Shown: positions 6,441-14,610 of the stretch, in pieces
Position numbering within the stretch: position 1 is the first letter of the stretch
Layout: every line of letters starts with the position of its first letter
NCBI GenBank assembly: GCA_900543755.1
Contig: UQSP01000031.1
Span: 1 to 25,048 of the forward strand
Reading direction: 5' to 3'
From: an uncultured Eubacteriales bacterium
Lineage (GTDB): Bacteria > Bacillota > Clostridia > Christensenellales > Pumilibacteraceae
DNA: 25,048 nt
Made by a program: the position numbers and the translations under genes
The notes under the pieces: model-generated
Told to the model about the DNA's origin: nothing
Database searches by the model: none
Seen by the model: only the letters and a program-made list of their open reading frames with translations

Positions 6441-8642
6441 TCAGCTAAGGTTATTTGGGTTGATTTCCACAAAAACGCTTACTTTGCTTACCGTATGTTT
6501 GTCCACTATATTATACACGTTTCCGATTATTTTGTCAAAGCCGGAAACAATCCGCATCAGTATCTGAACGCGGTATTTGTTCTGAATCCGCTTTACGGGC
6601 GATTTCATTGCCGCAAAGTAAGCAAAACTGCCGCGGTTGTCACGCGATAAAACGCTTATGTCGTCGAATATACCTTTAAGCGTGCGCGAACACAGTTCCT
6701 CGCTTTCGCCCGAGACAAGCACGCGTACTATTTTGGAAAAAGGCGGATATTTGGTGACTTCCCTCAGGTTACATTCCTTTTCGTAAAATCCTTTGTAATC
6801 GTTGTTTGCCGCGAAACGGTATACGTAATGATGCGGCGAGTACGTCTGAAGCACTACTTTCCCGGGTTTTGTGTCCCTGCCTGCCCTTCCCGCGACCTGA
6901 GTGATAAGCTGGTATGTGCGCTCGCAAGCGCGGTAATCGGCAAAATGCAGACTCATGTCCGCGTCCACAATGCCTACAAGCGTGACGTTGGGAAAATCGT
7001 GTCCCTTGGCTATCATCTGCGTTCCTACCAAAATACTCGCTTTGCCCGAAGCGAATTCTCCCAAAATCGCCGCATGAGAATTCTTGTTTTGCGTAGTGTC
7101 GTTGTCCATGCGCAATATTTTCTTATCGGGAAAAAGCTGCGAAAGCTGTTCCACAATCGCCTGAGTCCCCACAAATCCGCGTTTTATGCTTGACGAATGG
7201 CACTGAGGGCACTCGTCGAGTACGGCGTATCTGTTGCCGCAGTAATGACACTTAAGTACGTTTTCCTCTTTATGATACACTAGGGAAACGTCGCACTGTT
7301 CGCATTTGGCAACGTATCCGCAATGACGGCACATCATATAGGAAGAGTATCCGCGGCGGTTTATGAATATTATCGCCTGCTCCCCGCGCGCCATACAGTC
7401 TGTAAGCTCGCTTATCAGCCGCCTTGAAAATACTCCGTTATTGCCGTCGTACACTTCCTTGCACATATTAACAATTTCCATTTCGGGAAGTTGCTTTTTG
7501 TTAACCCTTTCGGGTAGTTCCAGCAATTTATAATCGCCTTGGCAAGCGTGGTAATACGACTCTATACCCGGAGTAGCGCTGCCCAGCAGCAGTTTACAGC
7601 CGTTGAAAGAAGCGCGGAAAGCCGCTACTTCATGCGTTATGTAACGGGGATTGGATTCCGAAACGTAACTTGAGTCATGCTCCTCGTCGATAATGATAAG
7701 GCCTAAATTTGAAAGCGGAGCGAAAATCGCGCTACGCGCGCCCACTGCCACCTTAGCCCTGCCGTCAAGCAACCTGCGCCACTCGTCAAAACGCTCGCCG
7801 ACGGACAGTCCGCTGTGCAAAAGCGCCACGTTGTCGCCGAAGCGCGAGCGGAAAGAACGCAATACCTGCGGGGTCAAAGAAATTTCGGGCACCAGCATTA
7901 CGGCGGTTTTTCCTCTTTCCAAAACGAAAGAAATGCAACGCATATACACCTCTGTTTTACCGCTGCCCGTGACTCCGTGCAAAAGATACGTTCCGCTTTG
8001 TTCTGAGCAAACTTCGCTTACGACCTTGCTTTGCGCGGGAGTAAGAGTTACCTCTTTGACTTTTTCTTTGTTTATCTGAGAGTAAGGAACACGCAGTTCT
8101 TCCTCTTCAACCAGAACCACTATGCCGCGGGAAACAAGATTTCTCAGCGCCGCGGCGGAAAAATTTTTATTAAGTTCCGTTACCGAATCGCGACCGCATT
8201 CCGAAAGGTGGTAAAACAAATCAAGCTGAGCCTGCGCCGACGGACGTATAAAAAGCATTTCGTCCTTGTCGCGGTACTCTTCCGCAATAGACGCATATTT
8301 TACTGTAAGTTCCTTTACTTTGCCGCCGCGCATCTGAGAGGGAATAAACAATCGTAACACATCGACTTTTCTTAAGTGATATGCCTTCGTCATAAAATTC
8401 ATAAGGGCAAGCATTTCTTCGGTTATGACGGGATATGCGTCCAATTTTTTGATTATGGGCTTAAGCGAAGAGAACTCGCTTTTTTCCTTTATTCCGATGA
8501 CATACCCTTCAACCGTCTGCCTTCCGAAAGGTACGAGTACGCGAAAACCCGCCCGAACGTCGTCGGGCGAGCCGTCAAGAGTGTAATCGAAAATCCTGTC
8601 GACTTCCGAATTGCTTATGTCGACTATTACTTCCGCTACCAT
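6441..8642 (-). CDS. priA: Primosomal replication-restart helicase PriA
   Basis: This 733-residue superfamily 2 helicase recognises stalled or D-loop forks and reloads the replisome. Visible parts are an N-terminal DNA-binding region, Walker A GVTGSGKT (223-230), Walker B DEEH (319-322) and GSATP (354-358). The zinc-binding insert has eight Cys at 438, 441, 447, 450, 465, 468, 478 and 481. The helicase C-terminal motifs VGTQMIAKGHDFPNV and VAGRAGR follow. Full family length. It starts 3 bases after the coaBC stop with no clear Shine-Dalgarno site, so translation is likely coupled. Confidence 0.98.
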   Translation of the reverse strand: MVAEVIVDISNSEVDRIFDYTLDGSPDDVRAGFRVLVPFGRQTVEGYVIGIKEKSEFSSLKPIIKKLDAYPVITEEMLALMNFMTKAYHLRKVDVLRLFIPSQMRGGKVKELTVKYASIAEEYRDKDEMLFIRPSAQAQLDLFYHLSECGRDSVTELNKNFSAAALRNLVSRGIVVLVEEEELRVPYSQINKEKVKEVTLTPAQSKVVSEVCSEQSGTYLLHGVTGSGKTEVYMRCISFVLERGKTAVMLVPEISLTPQVLRSFRSRFGDNVALLHSGLSVGERFDEWRRLLDGRAKVAVGARSAIFAPLSNLGLIIIDEEHDSSYVSESNPRYITHEVAAFRASFNGCKLLLGSATPGIESYYHACQGDYKLLELPERVNKKQLPEMEIVNMCKEVYDGNNGVFSRRLISELTDCMARGEQAIIFINRRGYSSYMMCRHCGYVAKCEQCDVSLVYHKEENVLKCHYCGNRYAVLDECPQCHSSSIKRGFVGTQAIVEQLSQLFPDKKILRMDNDTTQNKNSHAAILGEFASGKASILVGTQMIAKGHDFPNVTLVGIVDADMSLHFADYRACERTYQLITQVAGRAGRDTKPGKVVLQTYSPHHYVYRFAANNDYKGFYEKECNLREVTKYPPFSKIVRVLVSGESEELCSRTLKGIFDDISVLSRDNRGSFAYFAAMKSPVKRIQNKYRVQILMRIVSGFDKIIGNVYNIVDKHTVSKVSVFVEINPNNLS

Positions 8643-8645
8643 ATT

Positions 8646-9827
8646 TTATAATTTTAATATCCTGTCAAGCAACATATCCGCAATGACGGTTTTTTCCGTT
8701 TTGGGAATATGCTCTACGGTATCTTTTGTGATAAACGTAACGATATTTGTATCGGAATTGAACCCTGCGCCCGCTTGCGTTACGTCGTTAAGAACGGCAA
8801 GGTCGGCATTTTTGGCAAGCAGTTTTTCCCGTGCGTATTTCTCGCAATCGTTGGTTTCGGCACTGAAAATCACAAGTTTTCTGTCGCCTTTTATTTTGCC
8901 TGCGGCGGCGGCAATATCGGGATTCTTTTTAAGAGTAAGCGTAATGCTTTCGCCTTTTATTTTGTTATCGGAATAATTTTTCACCGAATAATCCGACGGC
9001 GCCGCGGCCTTTATTATTACATCCGCGTATTTCATATTCGCCATTACCGCATCGTACATTTCGGCTGTAGTGGAAACGTTTATTCTTTCCGCGCCTTCAG
9101 GCACGGGCACGGAAATATTGCCCGTAATAAGTATGACTTTTGCGCCTCGGGCAAGCGCTTTCTGGGCAATGGCAATACCCATTTTTCCGCTGGAACGGTT
9201 GGTTATAAACCTGACGGGGTCGATAGGTTCGCTTGTGCCGCCGGCAGTGACAAGCACGGTTTTATTTGCGTAATCGGGATTGGGAATCAGAATTTTCTTA
9301 ACAAAATCCACAATCTCGTCCGGCTCCGCCATACGGCCCTTACCCACGTCACCGCATGCAAGGTAGCCGCTTGCGCTTTCAACCGTCAGAACTCCGCGCT
9401 CTTTTAAAACGCGCTCGTTTTCCATATAAGCCGCGGAAGTAATCATATTGGTGTTCATGGCGGGGGCAAGCACAACAGGGCACTTCATCGCCATGGCCGT
9501 AGTTGACAAAAAATCGTCGGCAATGCCGTTTGCAAGTTTACCCGCAAAATCGGCCGTGCAGGGCGCAACCAAAAACAGATCCGCTTTTTTTGCCAGCGAA
9601 ACGTGTTCCACTTCCCACTCGAAATCTCTGTCGAAAGTATCGACTATTACCCTGTTACCCGAAAGCGTTTCGAAAGTAAGAGGGCGGACGAATTGGGTAG
9701 CATTCTCGGTCATCACGACAAATACTTCGGCGCCAGCTTTTTTCAGTGCGCTTACGACGTAGCACACCTTATAAGCGGCAATACCCGCCGTAACGCCCAC
9801 AACGATATTTTTGCCCTTAAGGTTCAA
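8646..9827 (-). CDS. coaBC: Bifunctional phosphopantothenoylcysteine decarboxylase / phosphopantothenate-cysteine ligase
   Basis: This 393-residue fusion carries out two consecutive steps of coenzyme A synthesis. The N-terminal CoaC flavoprotein has His75 (VEHVSL), PAMNTNM (122-128) and catalytic Cys158 in ACGDVGKGRM. CoaB starts near residue 188, with VTAGGTSEPID and the nucleotide-binding NRSSGKMG (210-217). The start is TTG at 9827: this gives the family-typical KGKNIVVGVTAGIAAYK start, and GAGGAG lies 8 bases upstream. It follows rpoZ by 5 bases. Confidence 0.96.
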   Translation of the reverse strand: MNLKGKNIVVGVTAGIAAYKVCYVVSALKKAGAEVFVVMTENATQFVRPLTFETLSGNRVIVDTFDRDFEWEVEHVSLAKKADLFLVAPCTADFAGKLANGIADDFLSTTAMAMKCPVVLAPAMNTNMITSAAYMENERVLKERGVLTVESASGYLACGDVGKGRMAEPDEIVDFVKKILIPNPDYANKTVLVTAGGTSEPIDPVRFITNRSSGKMGIAIAQKALARGAKVILITGNISVPVPEGAERINVSTTAEMYDAVMANMKYADVIIKAAAPSDYSVKNYSDNKIKGESITLTLKKNPDIAAAAGKIKGDRKLVIFSAETNDCEKYAREKLLAKNADLAVLNDVTQAGAGFNSDTNIVTFITKDTVEHIPKTEKTVIADMLLDRILKL

Positions 9828-9832
9828 TCCGT

Positions 9833-10030
9833 TTACTCCTCGTTTCTCGCTTCCACTCTGCCGTCGTAAAGTTCCTTTGCGGCATAGGTGACGGGATTTA
9901 TCTTTGTAGACTCAAGCATATCCGCCTTTTTGTCGAGAAGATATCTTGCGCGTTTTGCCGTTACGCAGACAAGCGCATACTTGCACCCGATTTTTTCAAT
10001 CAGTTTGTCGATAGGGGGATCGATCATCAT
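9833..10030 (-). CDS. rpoZ: RNA polymerase omega subunit
   Basis: This 65-residue protein is the small omega subunit that stabilises beta-prime in RNA polymerase. It begins MMIDPPIDKLIEKIGCKYALVCVTAKRA, matching the conserved omega core in which the basic CVTAKRAR helix contacts beta-prime. Two successive ATG codons could start it; AAGGAG is 12 bases from the first and further from the second, so I took the first. It lies in the usual Firmicutes place between gmk and coaBC. The 56 bases between gmk and this gene hold only the Shine-Dalgarno site. Confidence 0.93.
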   Translation of the reverse strand: MMIDPPIDKLIEKIGCKYALVCVTAKRARYLLDKKADMLESTKINPVTYAAKELYDGRVEARNEE

Positions 10031-10086
10031 AATTTGTATTTTCTCCTTAAAAATGAATTCTAAATTAAACGAAAAACAAGCTTTAG

Positions 10087-10695
10087 TCAGCTGCCGAGAT
10101 ATTCCTTAATTGCTTTCTCGTTACGGAAAATTCTGCTTTTTTCCGCGTCTATTATGGAAAGCACCTTCTGAATGGAAGACTCCAGATCGTCGTTGAAAAC
10201 AATATAGTCGAACTGTTTATATTTTTCAAGTTCGCTTCTTGCGCAGGAAAGACGGCGGCGGATACTGTCCTCCGAATCGGTTCCGCGTGCCCTTAAACGC
10301 TTTTCCAAAATTTCAAACGAAGGCGGAATGATAAAAATCGTCACGCTTTCGGGATAAATGCTTTTAATCTGCTTTGCTCCCAAGGTATCGATTTCGAACA
10401 TAACGTCCTGACCCAGCGCGAGTTTTTCGTAAACGGGGGCCTTAGGCGTGCCGTAATAATTGCTGTAAACGGAAGCGGTTTCCAAAAACTCTCCGTCGGC
10501 AATCATACGCTGATACTCCTCTACCGTTCTGAAGTAATAATGTATGCCGTCTACTTCGCCCTTACGCGGTGCGCGCGTAGTCACCGAAACGGAGCGCTGT
10601 ATTTCGGGTCTTCTTATAAGAACCTCGTTGTAAACGGTGCCTTTGCCTGCGCCGCTGGGACCGGATATTACTATAAGCAAGCCTTTTTTATTCAT
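10087..10695 (-). CDS. gmk: Guanylate kinase
   Basis: This 202-residue enzyme phosphorylates GMP to GDP with ATP. The P-loop GPSGAGKGT (12-20), the GMP-binding segment SVSVTTRAPRKGE (35-47) and GIHYYF (50-55) are all visible. The frame opens three codons earlier at a GTG (10704), but that GTG lies inside the Shine-Dalgarno site GGAGG, which is well placed (8 bases) for the ATG at 10695. The 17-base gap to yicC leaves no room for remA, which sits there in Bacillus. Confidence 0.97.
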   Translation of the reverse strand: MNKKGLLIVISGPSGAGKGTVYNEVLIRRPEIQRSVSVTTRAPRKGEVDGIHYYFRTVEEYQRMIADGEFLETASVYSNYYGTPKAPVYEKLALGQDVMFEIDTLGAKQIKSIYPESVTIFIIPPSFEILEKRLRARGTDSEDSIRRRLSCARSELEKYKQFDYIVFNDDLESSIQKVLSIIDAEKSRIFRNEKAIKEYLGS

Positions 10696-10712
10696 TCCGA
10701 ACACCTCCGATG

Positions 10713-11588
10713 TTACTCTACGTTTCTTATCTGTTCCTTAATTTTTTCAAGCTCGTTCTTCATGTAAACTACAAGATTAGTAAGCTCGGTATCGTTGGAC
10801 TTACTGCCCATGGTATTGATTTCCCTGCCCATTTCCTGCGAAATGAAATCCAGATTTCTGCCCTGCGGCTGATCCGATGAAAGTGCGGAAGTAAACTGCG
10901 CAATGTGCGAGTGAAGCCTTGAAATTTCTTCGTTTATGTCCGCTTTGTCAGCAAAAAACGCCGTTTCGTTAAGCAGCCTTGCCTCGTCTATTTCGACGCC
11001 CGAAAGAAGTTCCGTTATTTTTGCGCGCAGCTTCTGGGAATATTCTTCCACCACTTTGGGGGCGCGTTTTTCCGCTTTAGAAAGCGCCTCTCCTATATTT
11101 GCTACAATTTTCGCAAGGTCGTCGGCAATAGTCTTTCCTTCCGTGGCGCGCATACGGTTAAGTTCCTTTACCGCGCCTTCGGTGCATTTTTCCGCCAAAG
11201 TTTTAAGAAGCTGTTCGTCTTCCGCCTCGCTGTCGATTTTTATGACTTCCTGAGTGCGCATAAGGTCGGTTACGCTGAAGTCGTTTTCGATACCGTATTC
11301 AGCCGAAAGTTTTTTTGAGGCTTCGATATAAGCGTCGGCAAGAATCCCGTCCACAATAATGCGTTTGCCTTGAGGCGAATTGTTTTCGTAGTTGAAAAAT
11401 ACATCCACCGAGCCGCGCCTGAGATACTTCTTTATAGTGCGCTTTATCGTGTCCTCCACTGCCGACAACGCCTTCGGAATACGGCAGTTTATATCAAGGT
11501 ACCTGTTGTTGACCGACTTTATTTCCACGGTGATTTGTCTGTCGGATTCGGCTACGATAAACTTACCGTAACCCGTCATGCTGTTCAT
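10713..11588 (-). CDS. yicC: YicC/YloC family endoribonuclease
   Basis: This 291-residue protein begins MNSMTGYGKF, the hallmark start of the YicC/YloC family, which is known to cleave RNA. The N-terminal YicC domain spans about 1-155; the C-terminal helical domain (former DUF1732) includes SRLHSHIAQF and the conserved ending GRNLDFISQEMGREINTMGSK. The ATG overlaps the stop of the AIR-synthase-like gene by 4 bases (ATGA), with AGGAGAG upstream. Its position just ahead of gmk-rpoZ is conserved across Firmicutes. The substrate range in this organism is unknown. Confidence 0.94.
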   Translation of the reverse strand: MNSMTGYGKFIVAESDRQITVEIKSVNNRYLDINCRIPKALSAVEDTIKRTIKKYLRRGSVDVFFNYENNSPQGKRIIVDGILADAYIEASKKLSAEYGIENDFSVTDLMRTQEVIKIDSEAEDEQLLKTLAEKCTEGAVKELNRMRATEGKTIADDLAKIVANIGEALSKAEKRAPKVVEEYSQKLRAKITELLSGVEIDEARLLNETAFFADKADINEEISRLHSHIAQFTSALSSDQPQGRNLDFISQEMGREINTMGSKSNDTELTNLVVYMKNELEKIKEQIRNVE

Positions 11589-12562
11589 TTGCTCTCTCCT
11601 GAAAATTTATACATTTCGTCCGCAAGTACGTCTATTTTTTCACGCGTGCCGTCTTTACGCACAAGCACAACGTCTTTTCCCGTAACTTTACCGATACAAG
11701 TGAATTCTATATTTGCCGTTTTCATTGCTTTTTCCGCTTTTTCGGGGTCAGATATCGCCACAAGCATACTGCCGCTGGAAATAAGTCTTAACGGGTCGAC
11801 GCCCGCACGCGCGCATAACTTCAGCGTAAGCGGGTCAAAGGGCATTTTATCCTCGTAAATCTCTGCGCCTGTTTGTCTTAAAAAACACACTTCCGCAACC
11901 GCGCCCAATATACCGCCCTCGGTAACGTCGTGCATCATGGAAACTTCGGAACTGCTTCTTAACAGCATCGATTCGGGCAATACGTCAAGCTGAGAATTGA
12001 ATAAAGCAAGTTTGTCCTTTTCGGTTTTGTCAAGTTCGGGTTTAAGAATATCCGCCAGAATACAGGTCCCTTCGAGTGCAAGTTTTTTGGTAACGTACAG
12101 TAAATCGTTTTGCTTCAGCCCTGCTTTACTGATTAATTTTCCCGTTTTTCCGAACGCCGTACCGCACGCAACGGGGCGCACCACGCAGTCGGAAAATTCC
12201 GTATGACCGCCCACGATGTCCACATTAAGCTCATCCGCGCGTTTAACTGCGCCTCTCATTATTATGCTGACATCCTCGGCAGAAGACGACGGAGGCATTA
12301 TAAGCGTAATCGTCATGGCAACGGGTTCACCCCCGTTTGCCGCCACGTCGTTGCAGCAAACGCTTACGCACAAGGCGCCCAGCTTTTCCTTTTCCACGAC
12401 TGCGGTAATAGGGTCTGACGAAACCACAATGACGTCTTTAAGGTCAAGCGCGGCGCAATCCTCGCCGATAGCGGAAGACAACAAAACCTCCGATCTGTTT
12501 TTATGCAAAAGCGAAATTACGTTTTTATTGAGTTCATCCGTTGTCAGCTTGCCCAGTTTCAT
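11585..12562 (-). CDS. AIR synthase-like protein related to HypE
   Basis: This 325-residue protein belongs to the PurM/HypE/ThiL/SelD superfamily of ATP-binding enzymes. The N-terminal AIRS domain shows GEDCAALD (33-40), SSDPI (48-52) and CCNDVAANGGEP (69-80), the usual Mg-ATP residues. The C-terminal domain has MHDVTEGGILGAVAEV (210-225) and a glycine-rich SSGSMLVA. It resembles HypE, which dehydrates a carbamoyl group on its C-terminal cysteine to form the cyanide ligand of NiFe hydrogenase, but the PRIC-type tail is absent: the protein ends KFSGESK. No other hydrogenase maturation gene is in the window. The reaction is therefore unknown; HypE is best read as a fold name only. The ATG at 12562 has no Shine-Dalgarno site and lies at the expected transcription start, so the mRNA is probably leaderless. 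It heads the 14-gene operon. Confidence 0.85.
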   Translation of the reverse strand: MKLGKLTTDELNKNVISLLHKNRSEVLLSSAIGEDCAALDLKDVIVVSSDPITAVVEKEKLGALCVSVCCNDVAANGGEPVAMTITLIMPPSSSAEDVSIIMRGAVKRADELNVDIVGGHTEFSDCVVRPVACGTAFGKTGKLISKAGLKQNDLLYVTKKLALEGTCILADILKPELDKTEKDKLALFNSQLDVLPESMLLRSSSEVSMMHDVTEGGILGAVAEVCFLRQTGAEIYEDKMPFDPLTLKLCARAGVDPLRLISSGSMLVAISDPEKAEKAMKTANIEFTCIGKVTGKDVVLVRKDGTREKIDVLADEMYKFSGESK

Positions 12563-12568
12563 AATTAT

Positions 12569-12597
12569 ATTATAGCAACAAAAAACGGAAATTTCAA
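12569..12597 (-). promoter_or_regulatory. Promoter of the 14-gene operon, probably leaderless
   Basis: On the minus strand, TTGAAA (12597-12592), a 17-base spacer and a perfect TATAAT (12574-12569) form a near-consensus sigma-A promoter. The -35 box overlaps the ligA stop codon. The expected transcription start, about 7 bases past the -10 box, falls on the A of the first ATG (12562). Confidence 0.85.
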
Positions 12598-14528
12598 CTG
12601 TTTAATAAGGAAATAAATTCTTTCTCGGATATTATTTTTATACCTTTTTGTCTTGCTTTTTCCAGCTTAGAGCCCGCATTGTCGCCGGCAAGCACGTAAT
12701 CCGTATCCTTTGACACGGAGGACGCAACTTCGCCGCCGGCATTCTCTATAAGCTTAGTCGCCTCGCCGCGGGTATATGTCGGAAGAGTACCCGTAAGTAC
12801 GAATTTTTTGCCCGAAAAGACTCCGCCGTCGGATTGTTCCTCAATTTTTGGGTCTATTCCTATTTCACGGAACTTTTCTATCAATGCACGGTGTTTTCCA
12901 AAATAAGACGTTATGGAATCGGCAACAACTTCCCCGATATCTTCTATTTCCAGCAAAGTTTCGCGTTCGGCGTCCATTAAGGCATTCATGCTTTTAAAGC
13001 GCAAAGCAAGGTCGCGCGCGGTTTTTTTCCCAACGTTTTCTATCCCCAAAGCGTTTATGAATCGGTCAAGAGGAACGGATTTACTTTTTTCCACGGAAGA
13101 GATGAAATTTTCGATTTTTTTGTCCTTATATCCGTCAAGCCGCGCAACGTCGTCCGCCTTAAGATAATATAAATCCGTTACGGAACGGACGTCCAGTTTT
13201 TCGTAAAGCTGAGCGACCGATTTTTCACTTATGCCGCGAATGTCCATACAGTCTTTGGACACAAAATGCTCGATTCTGCCCGTGATTTGCGGCGGGCAGC
13301 CGCTTTCGTTGGGACAGAAAAGAAGCGCCCCTTCCTCCACAAGCTTCGCGCCGCAGGCAGGACAAACTTCGGGCTTTTGTATTTCAGTCCCGCCGTTGTC
13401 TTCCGCCACTCCCAGAATTTCGGGAATGACGTCGTTGGACCGTCTTACGAATACCCTGCTTCCCTTTTTAACCTTTTTGCGCACGATGTCGCCGTAATTG
13501 TTAAGCGTGGCGCGGCTGACGGTGGCGCCGCACAGCTCCACGGGTTCAAGCGAAGCAAGCGGCGTAAGTTTTCCCGTGCGGCCCACGTTCCAGACCACGT
13601 CTTTCAAAACGGTGGTTGTTTCCTCCGCTTCGAATTTATACGCCATTGCCCAGCGCGGAAATTTATCCGTATACCCCAGCTTTTCCCTTAAACGGATATC
13701 GTCCACCTTGATAACCATTCCGTCTATCAGAAAATCAAGAGCTTTGCGATCCACGGAATTTATTCTACCGATAATCTCTTCAATGTCTTGAGAGACAAAA
13801 AGCATTTCCGTTTTGAAACCGTTATCTTTGAGAAATGCAATGGATTCGCGCTGACTGCTTATGTCCTTGCCTTCGATATAATTGACGTTGTAAAAAATTA
13901 TGTCCAGATTACGCGAAGCGGTAACTTTCGGGTCAAGGTTTCTTATCGCGCCTGCAACGCCGTTACGCGCGTTTTTAAGCGGTTCCGAAGCGGTTTCGTT
14001 ATATTTTTTAAGCGCCGACAAACGCATTATACCTTCGCCCTGAGCCTCAAACGTAGCCTTATAAGGCACGGACAACGGTATGGATTTTATAGTGGACACC
14101 TGCGCGGTGACGTCCTCTCCCGTTTCACCGTTTCCGCGTGTAGCCGCCCCTTTAAAATAGCCGTTTTCGTAGGTCAGCGAAAGCGTAAGCCCGTCCAGCT
14201 TGTATTCAAGAGTATAAACGGCGTCGGGCGCAATTTTCTTTATTTTGGCGTCCCATTCCCTGAGTTCATCAAAACTGTTGCACTTATCAAGGCTGTAAAG
14301 CTTTTTAAGATGAGTATGGGGCTTGAATTCCTTTATGGGTTCTCCGCCGATTCTGCGAGTGGGCGAATCGGGAAACACGGTACCATTTTCCTTCTCGAGA
14401 GCAAGCAATTCATTATAAAGTTCGTCGTACTGTTTATCTGAAACAGTGGGTTCGTCAAGTACGTAATACTGATAAGCGTACTTGTTGAGCTGTGCGATAA
14501 GCTCCTTTATTCTTTGCAATTTATCCAT
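12594..14528 (-). CDS. ligA: NAD-dependent DNA ligase LigA
   Basis: This 644-residue replicative ligase seals nicks using NAD+. Domain Ia (about 1-70, with YYVLDEPTVSDKQYD) leads to the adenylation domain with Lys110 in EYKLDGL. RNGVAGAIRNLDP (188-200) and the OB fold follow. The zinc finger has Cys389, Cys392, Cys405 and Cys411. Helix-hairpin-helix repeats and a C-terminal BRCT domain (about 571-644) complete it. The length is near the family norm. The start ATG has GAGGT about 9 bases upstream. It follows pcrA, a common Firmicutes pairing, but also has its own promoter. Confidence 0.98.
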   Translation of the reverse strand: MDKLQRIKELIAQLNKYAYQYYVLDEPTVSDKQYDELYNELLALEKENGTVFPDSPTRRIGGEPIKEFKPHTHLKKLYSLDKCNSFDELREWDAKIKKIAPDAVYTLEYKLDGLTLSLTYENGYFKGAATRGNGETGEDVTAQVSTIKSIPLSVPYKATFEAQGEGIMRLSALKKYNETASEPLKNARNGVAGAIRNLDPKVTASRNLDIIFYNVNYIEGKDISSQRESIAFLKDNGFKTEMLFVSQDIEEIIGRINSVDRKALDFLIDGMVIKVDDIRLREKLGYTDKFPRWAMAYKFEAEETTTVLKDVVWNVGRTGKLTPLASLEPVELCGATVSRATLNNYGDIVRKKVKKGSRVFVRRSNDVIPEILGVAEDNGGTEIQKPEVCPACGAKLVEEGALLFCPNESGCPPQITGRIEHFVSKDCMDIRGISEKSVAQLYEKLDVRSVTDLYYLKADDVARLDGYKDKKIENFISSVEKSKSVPLDRFINALGIENVGKKTARDLALRFKSMNALMDAERETLLEIEDIGEVVADSITSYFGKHRALIEKFREIGIDPKIEEQSDGGVFSGKKFVLTGTLPTYTRGEATKLIENAGGEVASSVSKDTDYVLAGDNAGSKLEKARQKGIKIISEKEFISLLNS

Positions 14529-14581
14529 TGGTTTTACGACCTCTTTTTAACAATAGTTACCTTCCCGAAAAGGAAAACCTT

Positions 14582-14610
14582 AATATAATCTTTTTATTCC
14601 ACTATTTCAA
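14582..14610 (-). promoter_or_regulatory. Promoter of ligA
   Basis: On the minus strand, TTGAAA (14610-14605) lies within the last pcrA codons, followed by a 17-base spacer and TATATT (14587-14582). Transcription would start near 14575, giving a leader of about 47 bases before ligA. Transcription from pcrA can also read through, as no terminator is visible between the genes. Confidence 0.65.

Noticed and set aside
8709..9407. Plus-strand open frame of 232 codons
   Set aside because: It is antisense to coaBC and has a biased Cys/Phe/Arg-rich composition typical of shadow frames.
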